Positions 1 to 11,700 of a stretch of 64,000 bases of DNA are shown in pieces. Source of the stretch: Histoplasma ohiense. Lineage: Eukaryota; Ascomycota; Eurotiomycetes; Onygenales; Ajellomycetaceae. Every line of letters begins with the position of its first letter. The first letter of the stretch is position 1. The DNA lies in the NCBI GenBank assembly GCA_017607445.1, contig JAEVHH010000005.1, positions 3,291,001 to 3,355,000 on the forward strand. Reading direction: 5' to 3'. The notes beneath the pieces were generated by a model. The model worked only from the letters and a program-made list of their open reading frames with translations, was not told the DNA's origin and did no database searches. A program made the translations under genes and the position numbers.

Positions 1-201
1 CTCTACAGTCTTAAGGGTGCAGGTTTGAATGACATTGTCGATGGCTATTCGGAGGGGTGTACCGGCTTTTCCAGGGCTTCAGGTTTAACTACGCCGTATA
101 TTCCCAGAGCTGGGTGGAATGCGACGGTTGGATGGGACCCTGTGACGGGATTGGGTACGCCAAATTTTGCGGTGCTTGCACAAATAGTGAAGGCATTATG
201 A
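1..201 (+). CDS. Sedolisin-family (S53) peptidase, C-terminal fragment
   Basis: The window opens inside an open frame (first base is codon position 1) that encodes 66 residues before a TGA. The fragment has the C-terminal hallmarks of sedolisin / tripeptidyl-peptidase proteins: an N-D-I segment followed by a glycine/cysteine stretch, then GWDPVTGLGTPNF near the end. In this family these two segments supply the aspartate and backbone ligands of the structural calcium site. Fungal members are usually secreted acid proteases that remove tripeptides or cleave proteins at low pH. The catalytic Ser-Glu-Asp residues and any signal peptide lie upstream of the window, so activity and subtype (tripeptidyl peptidase or endoprotease) cannot be judged. 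Confidence 0.88.
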   Translation, partial: LYSLKGAGLNDIVDGYSEGCTGFSRASGLTTPYIPRAGWNATVGWDPVTGLGTPNFAVLAQIVKAL

Positions 202-779
202 CAAAGGCTTAAAAACTCTCTCTCTTTCTCTGTCTGTCTGTCTGTCTGTCTCTTCGCTTCTCCAACGACGCAATATTGCATACTTTTCTTCTTTAATTAG
301 AGCGGCGTTATGGGCATGATTTGGTCGAGCATACAGGTGCATTTTTGTTTGGAACACCCCGGGGTTACCAGCATTGAATTGCTGAACTTATAAATGTAAA
401 AGTGCGTTGCTCGAAGGATTAATTAGAACGCAATACAGAATAATGCTTAATAGCAATCAATGTATGAATCGTGAAAATAACTATACTTTTCAAGAGATGT
501 AAATAAATCAATCGTTGGGTGTACAGTTGAACGGGAATTCGGCGGGTATTCATTTTTTCAACATCCAATCGACATATCATGTGGGTTACGGAAAAACCTT
601 CCTGCGGCGCCAGCGCTTCAACCAAAGCTCTTGTCTAGTTAGTTACATATGATATGACGACCGCCTGATCTTGTTTGTTTCCGCAATCCTCTCCTCACGA
701 ACCTCACTTTTAGTTCATTGCAGTCAACGCATATTTCTCATTTCCCTACGACACACGCCACTCTTGAACCCTCATTACA
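202..779. other. Intergenic region, promoter side of RPN12
   Basis: No convincing coding sequence. It holds the 3' flank of the peptidase gene, a TC/TCTG microsatellite and the 5' flank of the proteasome gene. The last ~120 bases before the ATG at 780 are C/T-rich, as is common for fungal promoters and 5' UTRs. Confidence 0.6.
216..253. repeat. TC / TCTG microsatellite
   Basis: A run of CT dinucleotides passes into four to five TCTG units just after the stop codon of the peptidase fragment. It probably lies in that gene's 3' UTR. Confidence 0.8.
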
Positions 780-1810
780 ATGTCAGGCAAGGACGTCAAA
801 GACCTCCTAGACCTCATCGCCGCGTTCAAGTCCAACCTCCAACACAAACAGTTCTATCAAGCTGAAAAGCTTGTTCAGAAAACAGCTCCAATACTTCACA
901 AATTGGGTGCCTTTTCCCTAACAGATTCAGTCGATGATAAACTCTTTTGCCTCGCACGTGAAGCCCTAGAACTATCCACCATCACCTCACTGCGCCTTGG
1001 AGAGAATGACCCAAAAAACCAAGTCCTTTTCACCACCGGCTACAAGCTACTGAAGCCATTCTACGACAGAGAGCAAGCGCTGCAGATGGCCAAAGATCCC
1101 GCGCTGCAGCGTCTAAATCCAAGCGCCAGCCAGAGAAACAAGATTACGGCTCTATATCTGGTGTATTTGTTGAGCGAGGGCAATATAACAGAATTTGATA
1201 CGGTTTTGGCAGGGCTGAGGGACGTGGATGAGGATAGCGTCAAAAATGATCCGTTACTTAAATACCCGATCGACTTAGCGGCTAGTATGACGGACGGGAG
1301 GTATAACGTGGCGTGGGAACAGCTGAAACACCAGACGAGAAACAAAAAGAATTCGGCTGGTTCGTCGGGACAAGCAAAATTGCCTGAGGAATTTGAAATA
1401 TTTTCTCCGGTATGTACCATCTAGAGGCTTCTGGTCTCGTGATTTATGTTATTAGAGAAAGATACAAGAATGGAAATGAGGAAGAATCTCCACTTCCTTG
1501 CAATTCATCTCTAATGCCATCTATCTAGGTCCTGCTAAGTACAATCCGAATGTGGATGGCCGCTAGCGCTGAAAAGGCATACGAATCCCTCTCCATATCG
1601 AGCGCCAAAGATGTTCTAAAACTAGATTCTGAAGGAGATGTCGTTGAATTTGCTCAAGCTCGAGGTTGGGTTCTCAGGGATGGGAGAATATATTTCCCTC
1701 AATCAGAAGTGGAACACACACAAGGTTCGGAGACGAGTGTTTCACACGCCAGCCGCGCGATTATTGAGAATGGCATTGGCTATGCTCAGCAGTTGGGGAG
1801 GATCGTGTAA
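780..1810 (+). CDS. RPN12: 26S proteasome regulatory subunit Rpn12 (PSMD8 family)
   Basis: Model: join 780..1409 and 1529..1810, 303 aa. The 119-bp intron starts GTATGT, ends CTATCTAG and is phase 0, joining FSP to VLLSTIR. Rpn12 is a PCI-domain subunit of the proteasome lid. It helps assemble the lid and supports degradation of ubiquitinated proteins in nucleus and cytosol. The central helical repeats and the C-terminal winged-helix part (SISSAKDVLKL, then FAQARGWVLRDGRIYF and a final YAQQLGRIV) match the PSMD8/CSN8 family. Length agrees with fungal orthologs. The ATG at 780 gives the MSGKDVKDLL start and sits after a pyrimidine-rich leader. The gene converges on DPH7. Confidence 0.93.
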
Positions 1811-2139
1811 TTATGACTGTTGTACTTTGCTCCCGCGCCCTTCCGCCTCTCTTGGTTCCCATCTGTAAACCCATATCATAGGCGTTTACCACAGGGGGTA
1901 AAAATAGGATAAAGTGTTAAATGCACAGTCTTGAACGTCATCGATTAAGGTTTTACATAGCATTTCCATAAATGCCAACGGAGCCTCCCTTTTCCACATT
2001 TCCTTTTCTTCTATAGCAACACATAACGGATGAGGCTCATTTATTCATGCCCGGCATTATGACATTGGTTCTCTTCACTCATCAATCCGTCCACCATAAG
2101 CAGGCATAAAAGCGAGCTGCCAAGTAGGCATCTCAACTC
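1811..2139. other. Convergent intergenic region between RPN12 and DPH7
   Basis: It holds the two 3' flanks facing each other. No coding sequence is seen. Both transcripts must end within this ~330-bp space. Confidence 0.6.
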
Positions 2140-3563
2140 CTAAACCTTTACTTTCCATACGCAAACCCTTTTATCGTAAAAACTACTTGAGACACATAGC
2201 AAGGAATCACTCTCCTTCCCAATTTGAGTCCCAACTTTCGTTCCGCCTCTCCACACATCCGACGCATAATTCATACTCTCATGCTCCGTAAACTGTGCCA
2301 GGGTTTCAATCTCCCACGCCCCCGCCGCTGATGTATCCTTACCAACAGAACATGTCACCCTGACAATTCTCACTCCGGCATGCATGCAACTAGCGAGAAC
2401 AAAATATGAGTGTGATCTTATATCTGAAGATCCCTCCATCGCCAAAGGTTCATTTTCCACCTCTGTTATGACCATCAACCTCCACACCCCTCCGCCCAAT
2501 CTTTCCTCGGCTAAAACTGACGTTTGCCCTGAAAATTTGTATACACGGAGGTACTCGTCATAACTCCCAGTAAGCAACACTGTGTCGCTATCTTCAGTAA
2601 ACAAAGGCAGGATCGCTGTAATGCCTGCTCCATGATGTTTTCCACCAACACTGACATCCGTCGTCTGTGCGGGGAATTGCCCTTCAGCCCATAACGGTCT
2701 CTGTTTCTCGTTCCCTTCCCCGTCGGCTACAAATTCATGCACACGCAGAACCCCAAAATCGTCCCCAGAGAATAACAGGAGATTCTCTTTCCCAGATAAT
2801 GATTTGCCATAATGGAACGCAGTGAACCAGACCTCTACAGGCTCACCTGGCAACACTATCTCTGTCATGGAATCTTGGGAGAAGTCGTGCGAAGGGGAAT
2901 TAGTATGAAATATGGAGACTCGGCCATCTGAAAACGAGACAGCGAAGCCGTCTGTAGATAACTGATCAGGCGAATAGCCATGGGCATGAGAGTGTTCTTT
3001 TCCCTTGTTCCCTGCCGTTAAGTGTGATGGCGGTAGCCAGGAGAGATAGAGAGAGGGGATGCTAGGGTTTTCGTGAGCGGTTATTGTGGTCAAGTGGAGG
3101 ATGATATGGGGGTTTTGTGGCGAGGAATATTCAAGGCTGTATAATGACACAGATGCAGCGCTTGTGGCGATTGCGAATAGACTCGGGTCTCTGGGAGAGA
3201 AGTGAACGTCGAAGACTGCGTGGGGTAGCAGAGTTTTGTGGATTTGAGTTCTATAGTTCTAGTCAGCATGAAATCTGGAAATAACCCATTTACGTAAATC
3301 AACTTCGACGGATATGCAGATAAACTATATACTCCTATATTCATTTTATAATCTTACAGTTGAAAGGATTCAGGATCAAGTCTGAAAAGTTGTATGGTCC
3401 CAGTTTTTGTTTGAGTGCCAGTTGAATTTGCTGTGGACGATTCAGATAAAAGATATGTCCCAATGATGAGATAATCAGGAGCTGAAGGACAAAATTCCAG
3501 GCAACTCGGAGGTTGTTCGAGGAAAGTTGTATATAGTGACTGGGGGTTTTGAATATTCGTCAT
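2140..3563 (-). CDS. DPH7: Diphthine methyltransferase, WD40 (Dph7/Rrt2 family)
   Basis: Model: complement of 3358..3563 plus 2140..3250, 438 aa. The intron runs GTAAGA to CTATAG, joining ESFQL to TQIHK. Dph7 removes a methyl ester from methylated diphthine on eEF2, a late step in making diphthamide, before the final amidation. The sequence shows WD40 strands: SCLEFCPSAPDYLIIGTY near the N-terminus, FDVHFSPRDPSLFAIAT after the splice, GSYDEYLRVYKF, ACMHAGVRIVRV, and a last blade ending SSSFYDKRVCVWKVKV. The start is the ATG of MTNIQNP at 3563. The frame stays open upstream to a GTG at 3590, but family proteins begin near the chosen ATG. Convergent with RPN12. Confidence 0.88.
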
Positions 3564-4138
3564 TGCGGAGAGTGAGTTGGCGATATCCACTGGGATGACG
3601 CACGTGGATACTAGTATTTGTATATTTGCAATTATTTATATTGATGTGAGGCTATCTGCTCAATTTTGTGAAAATTAAATGATAGAGCATTGAAACGGGT
3701 CATACATCTCACTGCTGGTTCTTGGAGCTGGTAGGTGGATAGATCCCATTTCTTTAAGGTTCGAGATCGAATACTATCTAACCATTTTTCCAAGCCAATG
3801 GGTCCGACTAACGCCTTAATATATTCGAGGCTTCCAATTTGCCTGGAATTTGTGAGTTAAAGGTTGATTAGCGTTCGTACCAGCAACAGGGCTTCAACAC
3901 TCATGGAAATGATCAAGTTGGAATGCTCCTGTTACTTGTGGATTAACATCGGCTTTGCTTCAATGGGATAACACAGTGTGGAAACCGATGGCTACAAATC
4001 TGATGAATCGAAGTTTCTACGGTACAACATCCATACAGTGTACCTTTTCCAAAGATAGAGGATAAAATATAACGGACATAAGGCCCAACACCTGGTGATA
4101 GTCAAGTAGTGGCCCTTGAGGAGCTGGTATTCAGCTTC
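3564..4138. other. Intergenic region upstream of DPH7
   Basis: Contains the DPH7 promoter (minus strand). No convincing gene is seen. Short open frames here lack family features. Confidence 0.5.
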
Positions 4139-4748
4139 GACCTTCTCCATTACTGGACATCTATACATCCAAGATCTCTGGCAACCATCACTGCCCAGCA
4201 GCGAAATTGTGGTAGAAACATGGCTGATGACATGATAGACATCGATGATGATGATGAAGTCAAAAGGAAACATTGATAGTATCGACAACTGTAACGAAAC
4301 AGCACTCGCCCGCATCCTACCGAGGACTGCCAGCGCTTCCTCCGTAGGCAACTAGATATATATCAGGAACCCTGCCATTTCTAATCTAGAACCCCATTCG
4401 AACCAAGACGTTAGCAACTTCAGGACCGCGACACAGAACTTCTAGAAACCTTCAATAATAAGAGAGATGGCCCTGCATGATGAATTACATGACAGACCAT
4501 GGTCAGTATTGGAGCAGAGAATTAGTATACAACGCCGCATGCGGGATGCTGAGATCTTGGAAACCGCACGAGCCAGCAAGATCCCATCAAGTAAATGGGT
4601 GCTGTTCCCATCCTTAAGACAAGTCGATAGGGCTTGGGGAATCGTTGCGGAATCGACCGCCCGCGGACAGTTGGGTATCGGCGCAAAAGTTGCGACAGAT
4701 GGTGGTGGATCGGGGTTTGGTGGCGCCAACCAGCCAAGGCTGATATAG
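4139..4748 (+). pseudogene. DUF1917 / Bles03-like (UPF0696) relic with in-frame stops
   Basis: One reading frame from about 4265 to 4748 resembles the fungal DUF1917 (Bles03/C11orf68-like) domain in the expected order: ALARILPRTASASSVGN, stop, IYIRNPAISNLE, then after a second stop LHDELHDRPWSVLEQRI, then SSKWVLFPSLRQVDRAW and GQLGIGAKVATDGG, ending PRLI. The first TAG (4353-4355) stands where the family usually has Trp in a G-P-W-I-x-V/I-x-N-P motif, one G-to-A change from TGG. The second TAG is at 4443-4445. The frame closes at 4746-4748 just where family members continue with R-L-I-C-x-Y-T. A likely N-terminal part (FDLLHYWTSIHPRSLA, from 4139) is in another frame, which implies a shift near 4255. 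The cellular role of the family is not established. Unusual splicing could rescue parts, but no good splice sites flank the stops. Confidence 0.55.
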
Positions 4749-5384
4749 ATGAACAAATTGAGACTCTTCCAGAGCGGTCAAGAATGTAAGCGATTTCCTA
4801 TAGATGTGATGCGTACACTTATCTGGATATCATGGGTGGGAATCCGTTTGGGTTGAAGCCAAGCATGTATTCTAGAACGGGACGTTAGGCAAGAATGTGT
4901 AGGTTGATGTTTGCATTCTTATGTTATATTTGATAGTAAGTTTTGGTTGAAGTTATACGCAGTATATATGCATGTTCTGGCTACGTTAAGATAACGGAAT
5001 ATAATTAAAAATAGTTTTTCACCCGTGACACTCCAGGCATTCATTTTTGGTTGATAAATGTTGTACACATCAAGTGTTTTAATAAATTTGTGCATTTAAT
5101 CAATCGGCAATCCATGCTGGATCTCCCGTCGCAAGGTATGGACGTGTCAACACTTATCGTGAGCCCAAGGCTAGGAGCCTAGGGCTGTTGTGCTTGAGGA
5201 AGATCTGCAATCACCACGCGGAATTAGCTAGTGAGGTGACAACATCCAAGGGTGACGGTTTGCAGCATACGAGTGAGGCGGTCTCCTTACCGTTTTTGGA
5301 GTTGCTGATTAGGAGCTGCACTCTGCAAAATTGCAGACTCGCATGGTAGTAACGATCCAAAAAGGAAAGCCTGTCCAGAGAAAC
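4749..5384. other. Intergenic, no gene seen
   Basis: No open frame with family features. It holds the 3' flank of VPS51 (minus strand) and AT-rich sequence. Confidence 0.55.
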
Positions 5385-6224
5385 CTATTCTCCTTTCATC
5401 ATTATTCCCTCACACGCCGTTCTTAACTCATCAACCCCTTTCACCGCTTTCCACTTCGTGAGCAGTTTTTCTACCTCCTTCCAGTCTCTATCCGCTTCTT
5501 CTCCTTTGCCATCATCCAACAGTTTTTTAAGCCGCTTAGGGCTCGCGAGAACCCATCTCACAGTCTCCCTCTCTCGATCCAGGTTGCCTGGCTGCTTCTG
5601 AGCGACCCGCTCCCGCCGAGATTCCTCCTGCTCCTGACTCAGTGCCACTGCGGTTTCCGCCACAAATCCAACTGCCGGGCCCAGAGTCTTCGTCATGATA
5701 ACAGGCTGGCCTCTTTCGTCGATACTAGCGCGCATCTTCCCGATGGTTTCCACCGCCTTTATCAGTTTGGAATAGTTGTCGTATACAAGAGCTTTACGTT
5801 CGCCATCGAGCGTTCGGATATCACTTATTAATGAATTCTCTGCTTTCAGAATAGTTGAGAGGGAGGAGGTTGAGAGTAAATGGGTGATGTAAGCGGACGG
5901 ATCGAAGTTGGGGCTGTCGAGTTCGGCATGCGCTTCGACGGGGGCTGGGTGGGTTGCTGAAGCGCGAGAACTGAGGCTAGGGGAGACGCTTCGAGATTGA
6001 GAATTGTTGGGATGAGGTGGCTCAGGGTGGGCAGGTCGGAGATTGTAGTAGTCCCGTAACGCAGCTCGGTTTTTCCGGTGCGCAAGAGATGGAGATGCTT
6101 TGGCAGTTGGGGTTGATGTGTTGCTCGTGGCCAAGCTGCTAGCTTCGAGAGACGGCCGACGGGATCCAGTCGGTGTAGGGGTTCGAGCAGATGTTATGGA
6201 AGGACGAGGCGATATAGTTGACAT
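5385..6224 (-). CDS. VPS51: GARP complex subunit Vps51 (Vps51/Vps67 family)
   Basis: Single-exon gene, 279 aa. Vps51 is part of the Golgi-associated retrograde protein (GARP) complex, which tethers endosome-derived vesicles at the trans-Golgi. A Ser/Thr/Pro-rich N-terminus is followed by RAALRDYYNLRP, a conserved fungal segment. The Vps51 core then follows: DPSAYITHLLSTSSLSTIL, a SLISDIRTLD segment and ERKALVYDNYSKLIKAV, about residues 115-160. The C-terminal half is charged and probably helical (QEQEESRRERVAQ). The frame stays open upstream to 6491, but that extension begins at a GTG and shows nothing family-like, so the ATG of MSTISPRPS at 6224 is chosen. Animal VPS51 is much longer; fungal proteins are this short. 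Confidence 0.87.
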   Translation of the reverse strand: MSTISPRPSITSARTPTPTGSRRPSLEASSLATSNTSTPTAKASPSLAHRKNRAALRDYYNLRPAHPEPPHPNNSQSRSVSPSLSSRASATHPAPVEAHAELDSPNFDPSAYITHLLSTSSLSTILKAENSLISDIRTLDGERKALVYDNYSKLIKAVETIGKMRASIDERGQPVIMTKTLGPAVGFVAETAVALSQEQEESRRERVAQKQPGNLDRERETVRWVLASPKRLKKLLDDGKGEEADRDWKEVEKLLTKWKAVKGVDELRTACEGIMMKGE

Positions 6225-7786
6225 GGTGATAGAAATGTGTAGTCTGAGACTGCTGTTAAGGGCCCGCTCATGGTTGATTTTGAGGTAGCCTGGGACTCTC
6301 TTTTGCCAAGACCTCTGAGCTAACGAGACCAGATTTAGAATTAAGCTATTGGTTCGTGCACCATTCACGTGGAGAAAATCAGCCGCAAAGACTTCTCTCT
6401 CCAGGTTCTCAACTACAAACACCAGGCGTACGTCCAAGTACCAACGTCGACAACTACTATATTTTATAGGAGAAATTTGTAAGGCTTCCACTTCCTATAA
6501 GTAGCTGTCATTGGGTTCCGTGTATCTCTTGTTACCGTGAGGCACATGTCGCTTCTTATCTCTCTTTGTATACTACTAGTATTGAGCTTTACGCCCGCAT
6601 TTGTCGTTCGTCCCGTTCCCTCCTTTCATTTTAACGTTAGGCGCTTCAATCGCCCATTCCAGGGACATCCCCCCCACCCCCTATTTTCCAAAGATCGACT
6701 CGGCATGGAGATCCTTGTGATTATCAGCGAATGGATTCAACTGAGGCGATGAGTTATTGCCAGCAGGACAATAAAACAGCACTGGTAGATGGCAAGGACA
6801 ACTTTGCTATGAAAATGGTCCTCTTATTTACATAGTGGAACAAAGGAAATGATGATATAAATTACAAGCCCGGACAATTTAGATATCTTCAAGTTTTCCA
6901 CCATCAGCTCAGGCATTTGTCCACTTCATTGACCCAGAAAGGTTTGGTGTGTTGACTTGGTGGGAAGAAGTTCCGTGCTCCCTACGATAGAAGCCAATGC
7001 GAAGCTTCCCAATCAACAATATCCACAATATCATCTTTGCCAGCGAGAATGTTGAGACTGAATGCCAGAGACCAAGGCGTATTCTGTTGTTCGATAAGTT
7101 CGCAAATTTTCAGGCTCTAGTTTAGAATTACGTTCCATGATTCAGGCCTTGCACCTCAGAAATCATCTTTGTAAATTGCAAACTAAGTTTTGCCTTGAAT
7201 TCTCACTTCGCTTTACCCAGCCACTACCATTTATATCTCTTTTAATGCGTTCCATCACAATGTATGTCCAGCCGGAGCACACACGAACTTTTGGTACTAG
7301 GATAGATGAATGTTGGGGTTAAATGGAATTGCTGCTTCAATCTACACGAGGCCTGTACTTGACCACAACGACACCCGTCAACATATTCCCTTGACGGGGT
7401 CGAATACACTGAAAGATTGATCGCTGGAAGGGCCAAACACCGACACAGAATGTTGTCGTTGGCTGCATTTGACGCTCAATCAGTCAGCGGAGAGTGATAC
7501 TGGCATAATTGCAGAAGTGTGGAAAATGTTTCATGCTGGCTTGCAAAGTGTTTCAGTATGGAGAATGAGAAGCCGGTGATGTGGAAAGTTTTTGGTGGTA
7601 TAAGTCGTCCCAGTACAAAGGCTAAATATTTAGCCCCACTGAGCTTTGCATCGCATTTTGGTTCTTACTGCTCACATTGAACATAATTCCAATTGCCTAG
7701 ATAGTTATACATCTAAAGGTTAAGAAGAGTTCTAACCACCAAAAATTATCTGAAACTGGTTTTCCTTGCTCTTATTCAATCAAATT
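6225..7786. other. Divergent intergenic region between VPS51 and RMI1
   Basis: About 1.56 kb without a credible gene. It must contain the promoters of VPS51 (minus) and RMI1 (plus). Short open frames at 6537-6752 and 7137-7322 have no recognisable features. Confidence 0.55.
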
Positions 7787-8572
7787 ATGGCCCCTGACCC
7801 TCAAAATTATGTATCAAACCACCTCCTCACCACTAAATCCCTCCCAGTCGCGCAAACCTGGCTCTCTCAATTTTTCTCTTCGCAACGTGCAGGAATCACT
7901 CCCCTTTCCGCTCTCACCCAGACAGCCCTCTTCCGCCTCCTTGCTTCTGACTTCACAACCTCTCTCGAAGCCACTACCCAATCCCAAATCCTCCCAGCGG
8001 ACATTTCAGACCCCACAGTCAGAGAACGGCGAATATGCGGGCCAATTCCACTCCAGGTACTCGATATAGAGGACATAGGCAGCAGCCTCTGGAGTCAGGT
8101 CGAAGCAATTGAAAAGATAGAGCGCGGTGAAGAAAGTCGTGGACGAGAGATAATACGAACGGTCACTCGGGATGAGTCGGGTGATGTTGCGGCTGCTAGT
8201 AGCAACAGCACCAGCAACACAGCAAATATATCTGGAACAAATAATAGTAATGTGGCTGGGGCGCGGAATACATCATCTTCCTCAACGGCTAGTGGCGGGC
8301 CACATCGGCTAGTGCTCCAAGATGCGAAGGGAACGAGAGTTGTTGCTATAGAATTTAAACGGGTAGAGGAAGTTGGGGTTGGGAAGATGTCTATCGGGGC
8401 AAAGATGGTGGTGAAAAACGCAACAGTGGCAAGAGGGATGTTGTTGCTGGAGCCGAGCTGCGTTAGTGTGCTTGGAGGGAGGATCGATGGGATGGATAAG
8501 GCGTGGAATGATGGGAGAAAAGCTAGGTTATTGGAAAGGTTGGAAGAGCAGGCTGCTGCTGAAGTTACGTGA
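7787..8572 (+). CDS. RMI1: RecQ-mediated genome instability protein 1 (Rmi1)
   Basis: Single exon, 261 aa. Rmi1 is the OB-fold partner of topoisomerase III and the RecQ helicase (Sgs1/BLM). Together they dissolve double Holliday junctions and limit crossovers. The N-terminal helices (VAQTWLSQFFSSQ, LTQTALFRLLASDFT) lead to GPIPLQVLDIEDIG, typical of the start of the Rmi1 OB fold. The fold resumes with HRLVLQDAKGTRVVAIEFKRV and ends RGMLLLEPSCVSVLGGRIDGM. Between the halves lies a Ser/Asn/Thr/Gly-rich stretch (about residues 129-172) that is probably a disordered loop. The ATG at 7787 (MAPDPQNYV) is chosen over a frame that is open to a TTG at 7766. Converges on SKI3 with about 195 bp between stops. 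Confidence 0.87.
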   Translation: MAPDPQNYVSNHLLTTKSLPVAQTWLSQFFSSQRAGITPLSALTQTALFRLLASDFTTSLEATTQSQILPADISDPTVRERRICGPIPLQVLDIEDIGSSLWSQVEAIEKIERGEESRGREIIRTVTRDESGDVAAASSNSTSNTANISGTNNSNVAGARNTSSSSTASGGPHRLVLQDAKGTRVVAIEFKRVEEVGVGKMSIGAKMVVKNATVARGMLLLEPSCVSVLGGRIDGMDKAWNDGRKARLLERLEEQAAAEVT

Positions 8573-8767
8573 ACGTGAAACAGGTATTTAAATTTTATGC
8601 TCTAATGGTATCCGTGGGAATTGATTTTGGCGCGTGAATGATTGCTTGGTCTATTGTCTGTTTATTTCTATATCTCTTGAATGCTCTTCTATATTAAAAG
8701 ATATGGGATGGTTCCACCACTAACTACAGAAACGAAACATATGCTGATAGAAGACCTTTCCACACGA

Positions 8768-11700
8768 TCACTCTACTGATATACAGTGCGAAAGTTCTTT
8801 CCAACCATCCGATACCCAAGGCGCTATCATTATCGCCCTAACCGCTGCATCTCGACGGCCAGTTAGGGTATAGTACTGACACAGTTTTTCTGATTCAAGC
8901 GTCCCGTTAGGGGGGATATTTCGCAATGCCGTTTGTAATGCCATTTCAGCCGGGTAAAGCGATGATGCTGTTGACAGTGCAGCCCATCCTTGTGGCTGAT
9001 ATGGGGCAAGCATTATGGACGTGATAGCTTCTTGACGCTGTCTTAACTCTTTCGGTACTTCAGGGTTTTTCGCAAGCACAAGCGTGGCAATACTTGATAG
9101 AAGCTTTGTGACATTCGCGCGATCGTGGATGCTAACATCGTCGCTTGTTCGCATTTCTTGCAAGTCGGACTCGACTGCTTCAATTGAATCCTCGTCAGCA
9201 TCCAACAGGGCTATGACACCCAAAAGCGTTACGGCCCCAACATGCGTAGGATGTTTTTCAATGCAGTCCAACAACTGAACCCGAGCCGCTTCTCTTTCCT
9301 CTTCTCCGCCTTTGGCCCATAAAACTTGAGCCAGTAAGCATACCACATCTGGTGAGCTATCAGCTTCTTGCAGAGCGTCACGGAACATGTCGATTGCCCT
9401 GTCCATATCCTTGAGGTGAAAGTAGGCCAGTCCTGCCGTCAGATGTGATGAAAGCCGTATTTTCTGATTGACTAGGGGATCAAACTCTTCTGGTTCATTC
9501 TCGGATGATAAACTTAGAGCAGTTTCTGCGCTGTCAACTGCAGCGTCATAGTCCATCTGAGCTAGGTGTACTCGTGCGGCATCCGATTTTGCCTGGGCAA
9601 ACCGAGATAATGACGACATCGCCTCTGACTTTTCGTATTCGAATTCCATACCAAAACACACATTTTTTAGATTAGAAGTAGCATCTGTAAAACTTCCAAT
9701 CCTTTCAGCCAGGAGAGCTGAAAGATGTTGTAATGGAAGGTCAAAAGGTGATTGGGTTTGGAGTTGGTGGAGAGCAAAAAGGGGATGAATGAGGTGTTGA
9801 ATATCAACATGCATCATGGTGTCGGACATAAGATGGTCGAAGACGGAAACTGCATACTGTTTTTTCGGGAACGTTAACGCTGAATTTCCTAGTACAAAAG
9901 CGTGTTTAAAAAGTTCTCTGGCTTCCCTTGTGTCTCCAAAAAGCAACGCAAGGAGACCCTGTCCAAGCCAAGCATGAGCAAAATCCGGATCCGTTGACTG
10001 TGCCCTAGTAAATGCCTCATTTGCAAGCTCATAGTCGTTGTGAAGAAGGTACAATGCACCTAAATTTGTCCAGGCCTGAGGGCTTCTTTGGTTTAGATGC
10101 AGGCTTCGCACAATCGAATGTTGTGCGACTTTGGGGCTTAAGGATGTTGTAACTACTCCCAGCGCATTCCAGAATTCAGAGTTACCAGCTTCGAGCTCGA
10201 TTGCTCGTTTGAAACACCTCATTGCTGTTTTTAGGAAAGGTTTATTTCTTTTCGATTTAGCCTCATCTTGCAAGCAGATATATGCACGATATTCTGCCCA
10301 TCCAAGGTTATACCATGCTATTGCTTGGGCATGTTTGTCAGTAGCGGATATGGATACGGCACGTTTTTGAGCAAGAATTGCAGCGTGCATGCATATGTTT
10401 GGTGATAAAACGTCTTCAGAATCCGACTTAGTGAGCAGCGATACAAAATCCGTCCTCACACCATCTTCATCTGCAAGAATCTCAAACGATGCCATATCAG
10501 ATTGACTGTCAATAAAACCTTTATATTCAGTGATAGGCATAAGGGATGCCTTTCCCCGAATCCAGGAGAAGATGGAAAAGGCATCCGCGATTGATTTCCA
10601 CAGGTTGAACACATCGGGATGAAGCTGTGCGATGGATATTCCTGTTTCGACCGCCTTCCTTGCGCATTCAGCAGCTTCTCCAAACAAACCTGATGTGACA
10701 CACTTCCATGCATTTTCAGTGAGGGTTTGCAGAAGGGCGATTGTGACCCCGAACTCGTCTGGTTTCATATTCAATACCGCTTCGTATCTCGCAATAGCGT
10801 CTTCGTATTCTCCAAGTTCCCGCTTCACATTTGCAAACATATACTTAGCGAACCAAACTTGTTCCCTTTCAGATATTGGGAGGCTGAGCTCCAACATCTC
10901 CGCATGTTCAAACGCCTTGGTAGCTGCTACATAACGGCCGGAATTGTGATAGCTTTCAGCCAGTCCAACCCAGGATTGATAATTATCAGGGGCTATTCGT
11001 AACGCCGATTGGAACGCGACTATGCTTTTCGTATATTGTTGTCTGCTTATCTCTACCACACCCAGAGCTACATATGGCCAGCTATAGCCCTTCCTTTTCG
11101 AGCCCGGAGCAGGTTTCGCCCTTCCCGAATCCACCACTCTTTGGGATATCGCTTCAACAATATCCCAAGCTCCCTGGTTTGCAAAATCCCTAGCTAGACG
11201 CTCGGCGGAATCTACTTCCGCAGTGGAAATCTCGAAAGCCTTATGGAAGCACCGGCGTGCTCGTTTCCGGTCCTTTTTGTAGTCCTCATAATATATCCCT
11301 AGGCTACTATATGCTGGTGCGTAGTTCATATTCGACTGTATAGATCCAAGAAAGCTGGCGTAAGCTCTGGTGCGATCCTTCCGAGCTGCAAACGAAGGAT
11401 CCAATTCCCATTGGCAGTACCCGATCCGGTATAATATCTCCGCTCTGAGGTCTTGATTTCGCATATGATCGGCTTTCATCATGTTTACAGTTTCCTGTAG
11501 GCCATGTAACCCAAGTTCAAGTTCGCCATTATGTGCCTTGCACCAGAACAGTTCACTCCTTATTCTTAGATTAGTGGGGTCTCGCTCCATCGCTTGCTCA
11601 AGAAAATCCACTGCGGCGGCGTAGTCTTGATCTTCTTCTAAGATCAGACCAATCCCGAGAAAACAGCAAGTCGATGTTGGCCTGCGATTTAACATCTCTT

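Noticed and set aside
1061..1420. 119-codon frame antisense to RPN12
   Set aside because: It is a shadow of the RPN12 coding sequence on the other strand, with no family features.
6225..6491. Longer N-terminus for Vps51
   Set aside because: The extension begins at GTG, lacks family similarity and contains sequence unlike the Ser/Thr-rich start of fungal Vps51. The ATG at 6224 fits better.
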